Shown: positions 35,661 to 44,619 of the stretch, one piece after another
Layout: each line of letters opens with the position of its first letter
Position numbering within the stretch: the stretch's first letter is position 1
Source: Lachnospiraceae bacterium
GTDB taxonomy: Bacteria > Bacillota > Clostridia > Lachnospirales > Lachnospiraceae
Assembly: GCA_016281605.1 (NCBI GenBank)
Contig: JAEEJA010000027.1
Span: 151,123 to 215,122, forward strand
Direction of reading: 5' to 3'
Length of the DNA stretch: 64,000 nt
Translations under genes and position numbers: made by a program
Notes under the pieces: model-generated
Databases searched by the model: none
What the model was told of the DNA's origin: nothing
The model's input: the letters and a program-made list of their open reading frames with translations, nothing else

Positions 35661-36743
35661 TTAAACTCCGGTAGACATGGCTCCGGCTGTCACGGAAGGG
35701 GTACCTGAATACTTAAATTCTCCCTTTCCGTTATAATCAAATATAAACTCATTTAAACCACTGGCATTATCATCTCTGGTATCAAGTATAAGACTTGATC
35801 CGGCATTGGTTGTGCCACCGTAGAAATAACCATTCATAGGAATCTGAAGCGTATCTATCGAAGTCTGACCCATGGTTATAACGTCAGTAATAAAAGATAA
35901 TATTTCTTTTTTACTGATATCTGTTCTTATATTCTTTGAAATATCTTCAAATATATCAAGCCACTTAGACATAGGCATGGTTTTAACTCTGTCAAATGCA
36001 GCTGAAATCGTTGTTCTTTGTCTGTAAGTACGAGCATAATCATCAGTCAATCCTGTAACCGTAGTACAATTCTTTCTGATTCTGCAGTATCCAAGAGCTT
36101 GAACACCATTCATATGATTCCAGCCCTTTTTAACATTTCTATACTTCTTTCTGCTGATATAATTGGTTGTATTTAAGTACTCAGCCTCAGACTCTGAAAG
36201 CTCTATATCTACACCACCGACGCCATTAATAACCTTTACAAAGGATTCAAAACCAACCTCAACATATCCATCTAGCTTTATACCGAAGTTATAAGCTATG
36301 GTCTGATATAATAAGGATATACCTCCGCCGTCCTTAGCACCGCCTCCAAGAGGATATGCAGCATTTAACTTATTACCGCCGTGACCCGGAATTTCTACAT
36401 AACAGTCTCTAAGAAGTGATGATAATTTTAATCTCTTATGTTTCAAATCCATAGTACCAATCATCATAACGTCAGAAAGACCACCTTCTGTATAAGTACC
36501 ACCGTAGGCATTCTTCTCTTCTCTTTGATCATTACCGACAATAAGTATGTTTATAATGTCCGAATCAGATTTAAGCTTTACATCCGGTAATTCAACATCA
36601 TCCAAATCTACGTCAACGTCAGTATGAAAGTTTTCTGTCACCTTAGTAAAGGTAGCATTTATTCGTCCGGCATAAAATCCACCAAAGCCACTCAAAACCA
36701 TTGCAATTATAAGTAAAACACTTTTTACTATCTTGCTTACCAT
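35661..36743 (-). CDS. LytR-CpsA-Psr (LCP) family protein
   Basis: A 360-residue protein with an N-terminal membrane anchor (about 7-27) and an extracellular LCP domain: NILIVGNDQRE, LSDVMMIGTMDLKHKRLKLSSLLRDCYVEI, the KLNAAYPLGG segment and QRTTISAAFDRV. LCP enzymes move teichoic acid or other glycans from lipid carriers to peptidoglycan, which fits the TagGH-like exporter and LTA-synthase-like gene elsewhere in the window. First gene of the yhbY-nadD-yqeK-rsfS block. Confidence 0.94.
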   Translation of the reverse strand: MVSKIVKSVLLIIAMVLSGFGGFYAGRINATFTKVTENFHTDVDVDLDDVELPDVKLKSDSDIINILIVGNDQREEKNAYGGTYTEGGLSDVMMIGTMDLKHKRLKLSSLLRDCYVEIPGHGGNKLNAAYPLGGGAKDGGGISLLYQTIAYNFGIKLDGYVEVGFESFVKVINGVGGVDIELSESEAEYLNTTNYISRKKYRNVKKGWNHMNGVQALGYCRIRKNCTTVTGLTDDYARTYRQRTTISAAFDRVKTMPMSKWLDIFEDISKNIRTDISKKEILSFITDVITMGQTSIDTLQIPMNGYFYGGTTNAGSSLILDTRDDNASGLNEFIFDYNGKGEFKYSGTPSVTAGAMSTGV

Positions 36744-36780
36744 TATTATCCCTCCGAATTATAATAATCTGAATAATTGA

Positions 36781-39069
36781 TTATTGATGATTTCTGTAAT
36801 AATTTATCAGACATCCGTCTGCAATTATCTCACGTTCATCATCAGTAAGATCACCAACACTAAGATAAAATTCCTTTAATTCATCACCTACTACATACGC
36901 TTTTATTATGTCTTCCTTCTCTGTTATTGCTTTTCTAATTCCTTTAACTACGATATAATCACCGTTTTTAAATGGAATTTCATCTGGGAATATAAATGGA
37001 AGCATACCCCAGTTAATCAGATTAGAGCGATATCTCTTAGTTGCATACTCTTTGGCAACATTAGCAAAGCCACCTAAAACCTTCTGACAGGAAGCTGCCT
37101 GCTCTCTTGCTGAACCATCTCCCGGTTTAACAGCATATACAAAGCTACCAATCTGAGTATTTTCTTTATCGATATTAAGAGAAGCGATTCTCTTATAAAC
37201 ATCTTCAAGCTCCGGTAAAGCTTTTATTATATCCTCACCATTTACTCTTGCCTTTTCAGCAAGCCCAACTTCCTTAGCACGTCCTACATAAAGCGGATCT
37301 TTTCTGGATAAAGTAAATTCTGCAAGGCCAAGAGGATTTGATCTGTAAGATGATGTCTCACCTGAAGGAATGAGCTCATCTGTAGTTGTAACAGGATCAT
37401 GGATTTCTGATACACATTTTAAGATTATATCATCTGTTAATGCTGTCATCTCAGGCCAATCCTTTATATTGGGCCCAAACTTTATCTCTGTTTCCGGCTT
37501 TGGATTCTTATATCCATTGTATACTCTGTTTTCATATATCTTTGAATCAAAGTAATACTTTGGTTTTGTAAAGTTAATATCAAAGTCGGTTGCAGGTGTA
37601 AGTATGCCCTTATTCGCTGCTGTAGCTGCTATAGAACGAGCATCCATAAGCGCTACCGAAGCTATCTGACCATTGGTAACCTTTGAGCCTTCTCTATTAG
37701 GGAAGTTTCTGGTTGAATGTCTTATAGATAAACCGTTATTGCAAGGTACATCTCCTGCACCAAAGCAAGGTCCACAGAATGCAGATCTTATAGTTGCTCC
37801 TGCCTCCATAAGAGTTGCAATACTACCATTCTTAACCAATTCCATAAATACAGGCTGACTGGATGGATAAACATTTAAAGTAAATTCATCAGATCCTGTT
37901 GATTTACCCTTAAGTATATCAGCTGCATCACAAATATTTTCAAAGCCACCGCCTGCACAACCTGCGATTTCTCCCTGTTCTACATAAAGATGACCATCTC
38001 TGACCTTATCCTTAAGGGTATACTTGATATTCTTATTATTACTAAGTGAAACCAATGCACTCTTCTCTACTTCATCAAGTATATCAAGAAGATTTGTATT
38101 TAATTCTTCGATAGTATATACATTGCTTGGGTGGAACGGCATAGCGATCATAGGCTTTATCTTAGAAAGATCTACATAAACCATTCCTTCATAATATGCA
38201 ACCTGTCCAGGCTTTAATTCTGCATACTCTTCCGGTCTTCTGTGAATCTCATAGAACTCTTTAATAGTATCATCAGTTTCCCAGATAGATGAAAGACAGG
38301 TTGTTTCTGTTGTCATAACATCGATACCGATTCTAGTATCTGCAGAAAGATTATGAACTCCGTCTCCGACAAACTCCATAACTTTATTTTTAACATAACC
38401 GTTTTTAAATACGGCTCCGATTATTGCAAGTGCTATATCCTGAGGTCCAACACCCTTTTGTGGCTTTCCGGTAAGATAGACAGCAACAACATCCGGAAGC
38501 TTAACATCATATGTTCTGTTTAGAAGCTGTTTTACAAGCTCAGGTCCGCCCTCACCTACTGCCATTGTACCAAGAGCTCCGTATCTGGTATGTGAATCAG
38601 AACCGAGAATCATCTTTCCGCATCCGGCACTCATTTCTCTAGCATACTGATGAATAACTGCCTGATGAGGAGGTACATATATACCGCCGTACTTTTTAGC
38701 ACAAGAAAGACCAAACATATGATCATCTTCATTTATTGTTCCTCCAACAGCACAAAGTGAATTGTGACAATTGGTTAAAACATAAGGCATCGGAAACTCT
38801 GTAAGACCTGAAGCTCTTGCTGTCTGTATGATACCAACAAATGTAATATCATGAGAGGTAAGCTTATCAAATCTTATCTTGAGATTATCCATATTATCTG
38901 AGGTATTATGCGCTTTTAATATGTTGTATGCAATAGTACTTTGCTTTGCCTCGCTTTTAACAACTTCCTTTCCGATGTTTTCTTTAATCTTAAGAGTAGC
39001 ATCCTGAGTATCTGCGATTATCTGTTCACCGTTTACAAGATATACTCCCGAATCATATAACTTTATCAT
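36781..39069 (-). CDS. Aconitase-family hydratase
   Basis: A 762-residue protein. N-terminal domains 1-3 show [21 protein letters not shown]; Fe-S ligand candidates are in [12 protein letters not shown] and in [13 protein letters not shown], matching the three Cys of aconitase. The swivel domain is C-terminal ([11 protein letters not shown]). It resembles the YbhJ-like branch rather than AcnA/AcnB and bears no adjacent citrate cycle genes, so citrate/isocitrate activity is likely but not certain. It has its own strong promoter and lies next to the LCP gene. Confidence 0.85.
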   Translation of the reverse strand: MIKLYDSGVYLVNGEQIIADTQDATLKIKENIGKEVVKSEAKQSTIAYNILKAHNTSDNMDNLKIRFDKLTSHDITFVGIIQTARASGLTEFPMPYVLTNCHNSLCAVGGTINEDDHMFGLSCAKKYGGIYVPPHQAVIHQYAREMSAGCGKMILGSDSHTRYGALGTMAVGEGGPELVKQLLNRTYDVKLPDVVAVYLTGKPQKGVGPQDIALAIIGAVFKNGYVKNKVMEFVGDGVHNLSADTRIGIDVMTTETTCLSSIWETDDTIKEFYEIHRRPEEYAELKPGQVAYYEGMVYVDLSKIKPMIAMPFHPSNVYTIEELNTNLLDILDEVEKSALVSLSNNKNIKYTLKDKVRDGHLYVEQGEIAGCAGGGFENICDAADILKGKSTGSDEFTLNVYPSSQPVFMELVKNGSIATLMEAGATIRSAFCGPCFGAGDVPCNNGLSIRHSTRNFPNREGSKVTNGQIASVALMDARSIAATAANKGILTPATDFDINFTKPKYYFDSKIYENRVYNGYKNPKPETEIKFGPNIKDWPEMTALTDDIILKCVSEIHDPVTTTDELIPSGETSSYRSNPLGLAEFTLSRKDPLYVGRAKEVGLAEKARVNGEDIIKALPELEDVYKRIASLNIDKENTQIGSFVYAVKPGDGSAREQAASCQKVLGGFANVAKEYATKRYRSNLINWGMLPFIFPDEIPFKNGDYIVVKGIRKAITEKEDIIKAYVVGDELKEFYLSVGDLTDDEREIIADGCLINYYRNHQ

Positions 39070-39120
39070 CTTATATCAGCCTTTCATATTTTTTAGGGTA
39101 ATAGTACCCACATCCTTCTA

Positions 39121-39149
39121 ATTATCATGGAAAAATCCATAATTGTCAA
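39121..39149 (-). promoter_or_regulatory. Sigma-A promoter of the aconitase-family gene
   Basis: Perfect TTGACA (39144-39149) and GATAAT (39121-39126) on the minus strand, 17-bp spacing, about 50 bp upstream of the start. Confidence 0.7.
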
Positions 39150-39152
39150 GAA

Positions 39153-39596
39153 TCAACTGTTAATACCATGCTTTTTATTAAATTTTGTCTCGCAGTATAC
39201 ACATCTATATATACCTTTTTCTCTGTCTGTAAGCTTGAATTTATGTACAAGGCCCTGTTCTATGGAGGTTATACAACGAGGATTTTTACATTTGATAACA
39301 TTGGTAACGTAGGCCGGAAGATCAAGTTTTCCTTTTTCAACAATCTTATCATCCTTTATAATGTTTATCGTTATATTTCTATCCATGATTCCTATTACAT
39401 TAAGGTCAATATTATCAAGAGGCCCTTCAATCTTAATAATATCTTTTCTTCCCATAACATTACTGGTAGCATTTTTAATAATGGCAACAGTATAATCATA
39501 ATTATCAAGATCAAGATAATCATAGATTTCCATAGCCCCACCTGCTTTAATATGGTCAATAACCACACCTTCATGAATACCACTGATATTTAACAT
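39153..39596 (-). CDS. pyrI: Aspartate carbamoyltransferase regulatory subunit
   Basis: A 147-residue protein. The N-terminal allosteric domain (IKIEGPLDNIDLNVIGIMDRNITINII) and C-terminal zinc domain (CKNPRC and CVYC) are complete. It binds the ATCase catalytic subunit PyrB and conveys nucleotide control. The track starts at 39608, but that ATG is part of ATGGAGGTATAT, the ribosome site for the ATG at 39596, so I moved the start. Oddly, pyrB is not adjacent: the neighbours are scpB and an aconitase-family gene. Confidence 0.95.
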   Translation of the reverse strand: MLNISGIHEGVVIDHIKAGGAMEIYDYLDLDNYDYTVAIIKNATSNVMGRKDIIKIEGPLDNIDLNVIGIMDRNITINIIKDDKIVEKGKLDLPAYVTNVIKCKNPRCITSIEQGLVHKFKLTDREKGIYRCVYCETKFNKKHGINS

Positions 39597-39673
39597 ATAT
39601 ACCTCCATTCCTGATAATTAATTATTTATATAATAAAAGATATAATAATCATATATATTTGACATTGAAAAAA

Positions 39674-40243
39674 CTAAAAATCAAATTTTAATTGAGCTTC
39701 TTCCTCTGCTTCGTTTTTAAAGTCTTCAACTGTTTCAGGCTTTATTTCAGGCAAATCAGATAATGAACCCAGGCCGAAATTGCGAAGAAAATCTTCTGTA
39801 GTTGCAAAAAGTATCGGACGTCCGGGTGCATCAAGTCTTCCTGCTTCACAAACAAGATTATACTCAATTAGCTTATTTACGGCATGATCTGACTTAACAC
39901 CTCTTATTCTTTCAATCTCCAACTTTGTTACAGGCTGCTTATAAGCCACTATAGATAGGGTTTCTAATAGAACATCTGTTAACATATGTTTTTTAGGAAC
40001 ATGAGTAATATTTACAATATGCTCATACATTTCAGGTTTAGTACACATCTGAAACGAGCCCTCAAGCTCTATAATTTGTATTCCATGGCCTTTTTCGTTA
40101 TAGTTTGCCATCATGTTTCTGATTACATTTCTGACTGTTTCTTCGTCCTGATCGGTGGCCGCAGCTATAACCTCTGATGAAACAGCATCTCCCATGGTAA
40201 AAAGTATAGCCTCAATAGCCGCTTCTAATTCTTTTATGTTCAC
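39674..40243 (-). CDS. scpB: Segregation and condensation protein B
   Basis: A 189-residue protein with two winged-helix domains (ELEAAIEAILFTMGDAVSSE and VAYKQPVTKLEIERIRGVKSD, then GRPILFATTEDFLRNFGL). Partner of ScpA and SMC in chromosome segregation. The start overlaps the scpA stop by 4 bp. Confidence 0.97.
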   Translation of the reverse strand: MNIKELEAAIEAILFTMGDAVSSEVIAAATDQDEETVRNVIRNMMANYNEKGHGIQIIELEGSFQMCTKPEMYEHIVNITHVPKKHMLTDVLLETLSIVAYKQPVTKLEIERIRGVKSDHAVNKLIEYNLVCEAGRLDAPGRPILFATTEDFLRNFGLGSLSDLPEIKPETVEDFKNEAEEEAQLKFDF

Positions 40244-41091
40244 GTATTATCCACCACCATTTCTTCTGCGTTCTCTTTTTTTCCTAAGTTAGAATTATCT
40301 TCTGTTTCTTTATCTTTTACTTCATCATCCTTAACTGTCTCAATATTAATATCAGCAAAGATTTCATCTTGACTTACTCTGATTTTACCAATCTTCATAA
40401 GCTCTAAAACCCCAAGAAAAGTTACAATAACAGTTACTTTGTCCTCTGCCTTAAGTAAAAGCTCTTTAAAAGAAAATCTGTCATGAGTATAGGCATAATT
40501 CTCTATGTAATAAATTCTATCTTCCAAAGAAACAGGTTCTTTTTTTATGGTACCAAAGCTACTTCTGATAGGATCTTTTCTATCAATCTGACGATGCATA
40601 ACATCGTAAAAAATTTTTTCTAATTTTGAAAGAGTTACATCTTGAAGTATCTCAGCTACATTTATCTCTTCTTTTATGTCATACAGGTCTTTTGGTACGC
40701 TAGAGCCTCTAAATACAAGCTTTTCAGCATCATTATGCTTATCTCTGAGTTCTTCGGAAACATACTTATAAACCTTATATTCCAACAATCTTTCAACGAG
40801 CTCTAATCTAGGATCTATCTCCTCTCCTGTCTCATCATCAACCTGTTTAGGCAGAAGCATCTTGGATTTGATATTGAGTAGAGTAGCTGCCATAAGCATA
40901 AAATCACTCATTTCATCCATGCTCTCTTCTACGCCCTCATTTTGAAGAGTCATTTCGGATATATACTGAAGATATTGATCTGTTATCTCAACTATAGGGA
41001 TATCAAATATATCAATTTCATTCTGCTCTATCAAATGTAGGAGAAGATCTAACGGTCCATCAAAGCTTTCCAATTTAATTGATAATTTCAT
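40240..41091 (-). CDS. scpA: Segregation and condensation protein A
   Basis: A 283-residue kleisin: N-terminal ESFDGPLDLLLHLIEQNEIDI, central acidic region, C-terminal winged helix (VTFLGVLELMKIGKIRVSQDEIFADI). The last about 35 residues are an acidic tail. It bridges SMC heads. It lies 36 bp after obgE. Confidence 0.97.
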   Translation of the reverse strand: MKLSIKLESFDGPLDLLLHLIEQNEIDIFDIPIVEITDQYLQYISEMTLQNEGVEESMDEMSDFMLMAATLLNIKSKMLLPKQVDDETGEEIDPRLELVERLLEYKVYKYVSEELRDKHNDAEKLVFRGSSVPKDLYDIKEEINVAEILQDVTLSKLEKIFYDVMHRQIDRKDPIRSSFGTIKKEPVSLEDRIYYIENYAYTHDRFSFKELLLKAEDKVTVIVTFLGVLELMKIGKIRVSQDEIFADINIETVKDDEVKDKETEDNSNLGKKENAEEMVVDNT

Positions 41092-41127
41092 ACTTTCCTC
41101 TTAAACCTCTTGAAGTAAGATATGTAT

Positions 41128-42417
41128 TTATTTAAAGTATTCAAAGCTTAAGCTTACAAGTCTTACAGTATCGCCCTCTTCTATACCAAGCTTTTCAAGT
41201 TCATCTATAATGCCATTGTTTCTTAAAAACTTCTGGAAGAAATCAAAACCCTTCTCTGAATCAAGATTGGTATATCCAAGCATCCTTTCAACTCTAGAGC
41301 CTTCCACAACATATTCCTTTTCATCTTCGTCATAATAAACGCTGATAGGCTCTTCTGATTCTTCTGTAAGCTCAGGAAAGAATTCCTGTTCATATGTTAA
41401 TGTTTCTTCAGGTAATTCGTCAAGCATTTGTCTGACTTTAAACAAAAGTTCTTTTATACCCTTACCGCTAACAGAAGAAATACTAAAAACAGGATACCCA
41501 AGAGGTTCATACTTTTCTTTAAGTGAAGTAATAACCTCATTTTCTTCATTCTCAGCAAATGCATCTGCCTTTGAAGCAACTATTATCTGAGGTCTCTTGA
41601 CAAGCTCTTCGTTATACTTTCTTAACTCACTGTTAATTATCTCAATATCTTCAATAGGATTTCTGCCTTCTACACCGGCTCCATCCACCATATGTATAAA
41701 AAGCTTGGTTCTCTCTATATGTCGTAAAAACTCATGACCAAGACCTATTCCCTCGCTTGCGCCTTCGATAAGTCCGGGAATATCAGCAACTACAAACCCT
41801 TTATTTCCAGGCATATCCACAACTCCCAGCATAGGAGTCAGTGTAGTAAAATGATAGTTTGCAATCTTTGGCTTAGCATTACTGATTCTCGATAATAAAG
41901 TAGATTTACCAACATTCGGAAATCCAATTAAACCGACATCAGCTATAAGCTTTAATTCTAACAAAACCTCTAACTCTTTTGCAGGACGTCCTGGTTGTGC
42001 ATACTTCGGAACCTGCATAGTAGGAGTGGCATAGTTCATATTTCCTTTTCCACCTCTACCACCTTTAAGTACAGTAAATCTCGTTGTCTCTCCGGACATA
42101 TCTACTATTACTTTCCCACTCTCTGCATCCTTTATGACAGTACCCTCAGGAACCTTAAGCACGAGGTCTTCTCCGTTTTTACCGTGCATCTTACGTTTGC
42201 CGCCCTCATCACCGTTTCCGGCACTATATTTACGCTTATATCTATAATCATTAAGGGTATTTATACTTTTATCAACTTCAAATATAAGATCACCGCCATC
42301 ACCGCCATCACCGCCATCCGGTCCGCCGGCTGCTACATAAAGCTCACGTCTGAAGCTTACATGACCATCTCCACCTTTACCTGACCTTATAAATATCCTC
42401 ACTCTGTCAGCAAACAT
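41128..42417 (-). CDS. obgE: GTPase ObgE/CgtA
   Basis: A 429-residue GTPase: the Gly-rich Obg domain (SGKGGDGHVSFRRE), the G domain with GFPNVGKSTLL (G1), DIPGLIEGA (G3) and ASKADA (G4-like), and a C-terminal OCT domain of about 80 residues. It links ribosome assembly to stress signalling. It is separated from rpmA by a hairpin-rich stretch and a terminator, so it needs its own promoter or read-through. Confidence 0.98.
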   Translation of the reverse strand: MFADRVRIFIRSGKGGDGHVSFRRELYVAAGGPDGGDGGDGGDLIFEVDKSINTLNDYRYKRKYSAGNGDEGGKRKMHGKNGEDLVLKVPEGTVIKDAESGKVIVDMSGETTRFTVLKGGRGGKGNMNYATPTMQVPKYAQPGRPAKELEVLLELKLIADVGLIGFPNVGKSTLLSRISNAKPKIANYHFTTLTPMLGVVDMPGNKGFVVADIPGLIEGASEGIGLGHEFLRHIERTKLFIHMVDGAGVEGRNPIEDIEIINSELRKYNEELVKRPQIIVASKADAFAENEENEVITSLKEKYEPLGYPVFSISSVSGKGIKELLFKVRQMLDELPEETLTYEQEFFPELTEESEEPISVYYDEDEKEYVVEGSRVERMLGYTNLDSEKGFDFFQKFLRNNGIIDELEKLGIEEGDTVRLVSLSFEYFK

Positions 42418-42481
42418 AAATTACATCCTTTCATCTGGAATCATAAAAAATCATCAATAATATATTAAAGTTATATATGTT

Positions 42482-42517
42482 ATAAAAAAGACTGCCTTAA
42501 AAGCATATTCAAGGCAG
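42482..42517 (-). terminator. Rho-independent terminator after rplU-prp-rpmA
   Basis: Minus-strand stem CTGCCTTGAA/TTTTAAGGCAG followed by TCTTTTTTATA, between rpmA and obgE. Confidence 0.9.
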
Positions 42518-42546
42518 CCTATAGTCGATTACATAGTACAACTTCA

Positions 42547-42625
42547 GCAGGTTTCGTTTACGAAATCTGCGTAGACACGAAGTGTCTCATAAGTCATCGT
42601 GAAAATTTCAAAGGAAATTTTTACG
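42547..42625. repeat. Tandem hairpin element downstream of rpmA
   Basis: Three hairpins in about 80 bp: GCAG-TTTCGT/ACGAAA-CTGC (42547-42570), AGACAC/GTGTCT (42573-42587) and CGTGAAAATTTC/GAAATTTTTACG (42598-42625). The plan (short ACAC/GTGT hairpin, about 10-nt linker, longer hairpin) resembles the element in the htrA leader. ATAGTA flanks it on both sides (42533-42538 and 42648-42653). Confidence 0.55.
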
Positions 42626-42653
42626 GTTAAACCTAAATTTACTTCGTATAGTA

Positions 42654-42941
42654 TTACTGAGCCTCTACAGGATAAACAGAAGCCTGCTTCTTATCTCTAC
42701 CCTTACGCTCAAATCTGAGGATACCACTCTCTGTAGCAAAAAGTGTATCATCACTACCACGTCCTACATTGATACCTGGGTGAATCTTAGTTCCTCTCTG
42801 TCTGTAAATAATATTTCCAGCCTTTACGAACTGACCATCAGCACGCTTAGCACCAAGTCTCTTTGACTCAGAATCTCTACCGTTCTTAGTAGAACCAACA
42901 CCCTTTTTATGAGCAAATAATTGAAGATTCATCTCTAACAT
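42654..42941 (-). CDS. rpmA: 50S ribosomal protein L27
   Basis: A 95-residue protein. The N-terminus [14 protein letters not shown] carries the Firmicutes extension ending LQLF before AHKKG, which the Prp protease removes; prp is the next gene upstream. The core [15 protein letters not shown] is conserved. The ATG at 42941 has AGGAAGG at about 9 nt. Confidence 0.98.
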   Translation of the reverse strand: MLEMNLQLFAHKKGVGSTKNGRDSESKRLGAKRADGQFVKAGNIIYRQRGTKIHPGINVGRGSDDTLFATESGILRFERKGRDKKQASVYPVEAQ

Positions 42942-42947
42942 GAGTAA

Positions 42948-43292
42948 TTACCTTCCTTTCCTTGTTATCTCTAATTCAACATACTCTTTTCCATAAGCCT
43001 GAGCAATCTTCTCAAGTCCCAGACACATGGACTTCAGAAGAAGTTGCGATTCCGATGATATATCTCCATCAAAAATAAAACTCAAAGAATCCTTTGATAA
43101 ATCTCCGGTAAAATCTGAATTCACTTTGAACCCGTCATCGGTAAATATTTCAATCGAATTGATGAAATTAATCATAAGCGCTGAAACACCGGCACAAACT
43201 ATGTCTTCGTCTTTATCAGCAAAGCAAGCATGTCCAATTGTTTCAAAACCATCTAAAATCCCATCTTGATTTTCATATACAACAATCTTCAT
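42948..43292 (-). CDS. prp: Ribosomal-processing cysteine protease Prp
   Basis: A 114-residue protein with the conserved IGHACFADKDEDIVCAGVSALM block; His21 and Cys33 are the expected catalytic pair. It removes the L27 N-terminal extension. It lies between rplU and rpmA as in most Firmicutes. Confidence 0.96.
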   Translation of the reverse strand: MKIVVYENQDGILDGFETIGHACFADKDEDIVCAGVSALMINFINSIEIFTDDGFKVNSDFTGDLSKDSLSFIFDGDISSESQLLLKSMCLGLEKIAQAYGKEYVELEITRKGR

Positions 43293-43307
43293 ATCTCTAA
43301 CTATTCA

Positions 43308-43613
43308 CTAAGCATTGATAGATTCAATCTTAACCTGTGTAAATGCCTGTCTGTGACCATTCTTCTTATGGTAGCCTGATTTTCTCTTGTATCTGTAAAC
43401 GATAACCTTTTTAGCTTTTCCTTCTTTAACAACACTTGCGTTAACAGAAGCGCCCTTAACCTGATCGCCTGCTTTGAGAGATGAACCGTCATTAACAGCT
43501 ACAACATCAAATGAAACTGAAGCTCCTTCTTCAAGACCAAGCTTCTCAACATTGATAACATCTCCTTCTGATACCTTATACTGCTTACCACCTGTTGCAA
43601 TAATAGCGTACAT
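43308..43613 (-). CDS. rplU: 50S ribosomal protein L21
   Basis: A 101-residue protein: MYAIIATGGKQYKVSEGD at the start and YKRKSGYHKKNGHRQ near the end, both family signatures. First gene of rplU-prp-rpmA; the start follows AAGGAGG. A structured leader and strong promoter precede it. Confidence 0.98.
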   Translation of the reverse strand: MYAIIATGGKQYKVSEGDVINVEKLGLEEGASVSFDVVAVNDGSSLKAGDQVKGASVNASVVKEGKAKKVIVYRYKRKSGYHKKNGHRQAFTQVKIESINA

Positions 43614-43702
43614 GTTTCTTCCTCCTTACTAATATTTACTCGCCGGTTTTGGTGATTATCATATGATGATAATGCTTCTGGGAACCTCGCCGAGCGGCAT
43701 AC
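43614..43702 (-). promoter_or_regulatory. L21-type ribosomal protein leader
   Basis: The about 90-nt leader between promoter and rplU has GCCGCTCGGCGAGG, a TTATCATCATATGATAA hairpin and ACCGGCGAGT before the ribosome site, consistent with the Firmicutes L21 leader that mediates autoregulation. Assignment is from recalled consensus, not from a covariance search. Confidence 0.7.
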
Positions 43703-43708
43703 CTTGGT

Positions 43709-43737
43709 ATAATAGCATTACAATATATCTTTGTCAA
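43709..43737 (-). promoter_or_regulatory. Sigma-A promoter of rplU-prp-rpmA
   Basis: Perfect TTGACA (43732-43737) and TATTAT (43709-43714) on the minus strand, 17-bp spacing, beginning 7 bp after the nadC stop. Confidence 0.85.
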
Positions 43738-43743
43738 CTCATT

Positions 43744-44601
43744 TTAATCCAAATTCTTTAAATTTTTCATGGAAATATCTAAGATTGGAGCAGAATGTGT
43801 CAGCGCTCCGCTAGATACATAATCAACTCCTGTTGATTTTATCTTTTCAATATTTTCTTTTGTTACATTACCGGAGCACTCAGTCAGTGCTCTCTTATTT
43901 ACTATCTTCACAGCTTCCCTCATCTGTTCAGGTGTCATATTGTCAAGCATAATTATGTCCGCTCCTGCCTCGCAGGCTTCTCTTACCATATCAAGATTCT
44001 CTGTCTCAACCTCAATCTTATGAACAAAAGATGCATAATCCTTAGCAGCCTTAACAGCCTCCTTTACACCACCCGCCGCTGCAATATGATTATCCTTAAG
44101 CATAATAGCATCAGAAAGATTGTATCTATGATTTTTTCCACCTCCGATTCTTACAGCATATTTTTCAAATATACGCATATTCGGAGTGGTCTTTCTAGTA
44201 TCAAGCAAGGTGATTTTTGTTCCCTCAAGCAGCTCAACAAGCTTTGATGTATAAGTTGCTATGCCACTCATCCTTTGAAGATAATTTAAGGCTGTTCTTT
44301 CACCTGAAAGTAACACTCTTATATCTCCTGTAACTACTCCTAACAGATCTTTATTTTTAACTTTATCCCCATCCTTAAAAAAAAGCTTAACCTCTGTAGT
44401 TTCATCGAGTAGTTCAAAGGTTCTTTTATATACATCAAGTCCACATATTACTCCGTCTTCCTTTGCTATAAGCTCTACGCTTCCCTTTTTATACTCCTTT
44501 ATAACACAATTTGTTGATATATCTTCACTTGTTATATCTTCCTTCAATGCTGATAAAATGTATTTATCCACATTTACTTTAAATTTAATCAAATCTGCCA
44601 C
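43744..44601 (-). CDS. nadC: Nicotinate-nucleotide pyrophosphorylase (quinolinate phosphoribosyltransferase)
   Basis: A 285-residue enzyme: GERTALNYLQRMSGIAT, LLDTRKTTPNMR and AVRIGGGKNHRYNLSDAIMLKDNH are all present. It converts quinolinate and PRPP to nicotinate mononucleotide. It follows nadB by 18 bp. nadA, needed for quinolinate synthesis, is not in the window. Confidence 0.98.
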   Translation of the reverse strand: MADLIKFKVNVDKYILSALKEDITSEDISTNCVIKEYKKGSVELIAKEDGVICGLDVYKRTFELLDETTEVKLFFKDGDKVKNKDLLGVVTGDIRVLLSGERTALNYLQRMSGIATYTSKLVELLEGTKITLLDTRKTTPNMRIFEKYAVRIGGGKNHRYNLSDAIMLKDNHIAAAGGVKEAVKAAKDYASFVHKIEVETENLDMVREACEAGADIIMLDNMTPEQMREAVKIVNKRALTECSGNVTKENIEKIKSTGVDYVSSGALTHSAPILDISMKNLKNLD

Positions 44602-44619
44602 TTTTTTATCTCCTTATGT

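Noticed and set aside
42541-42653. Small peptide gene (17 codons from an internal ATG) after rpmA
   Set aside because: It runs through tandem hairpins and lacks a ribosome site; it is better explained as repeat sequence.
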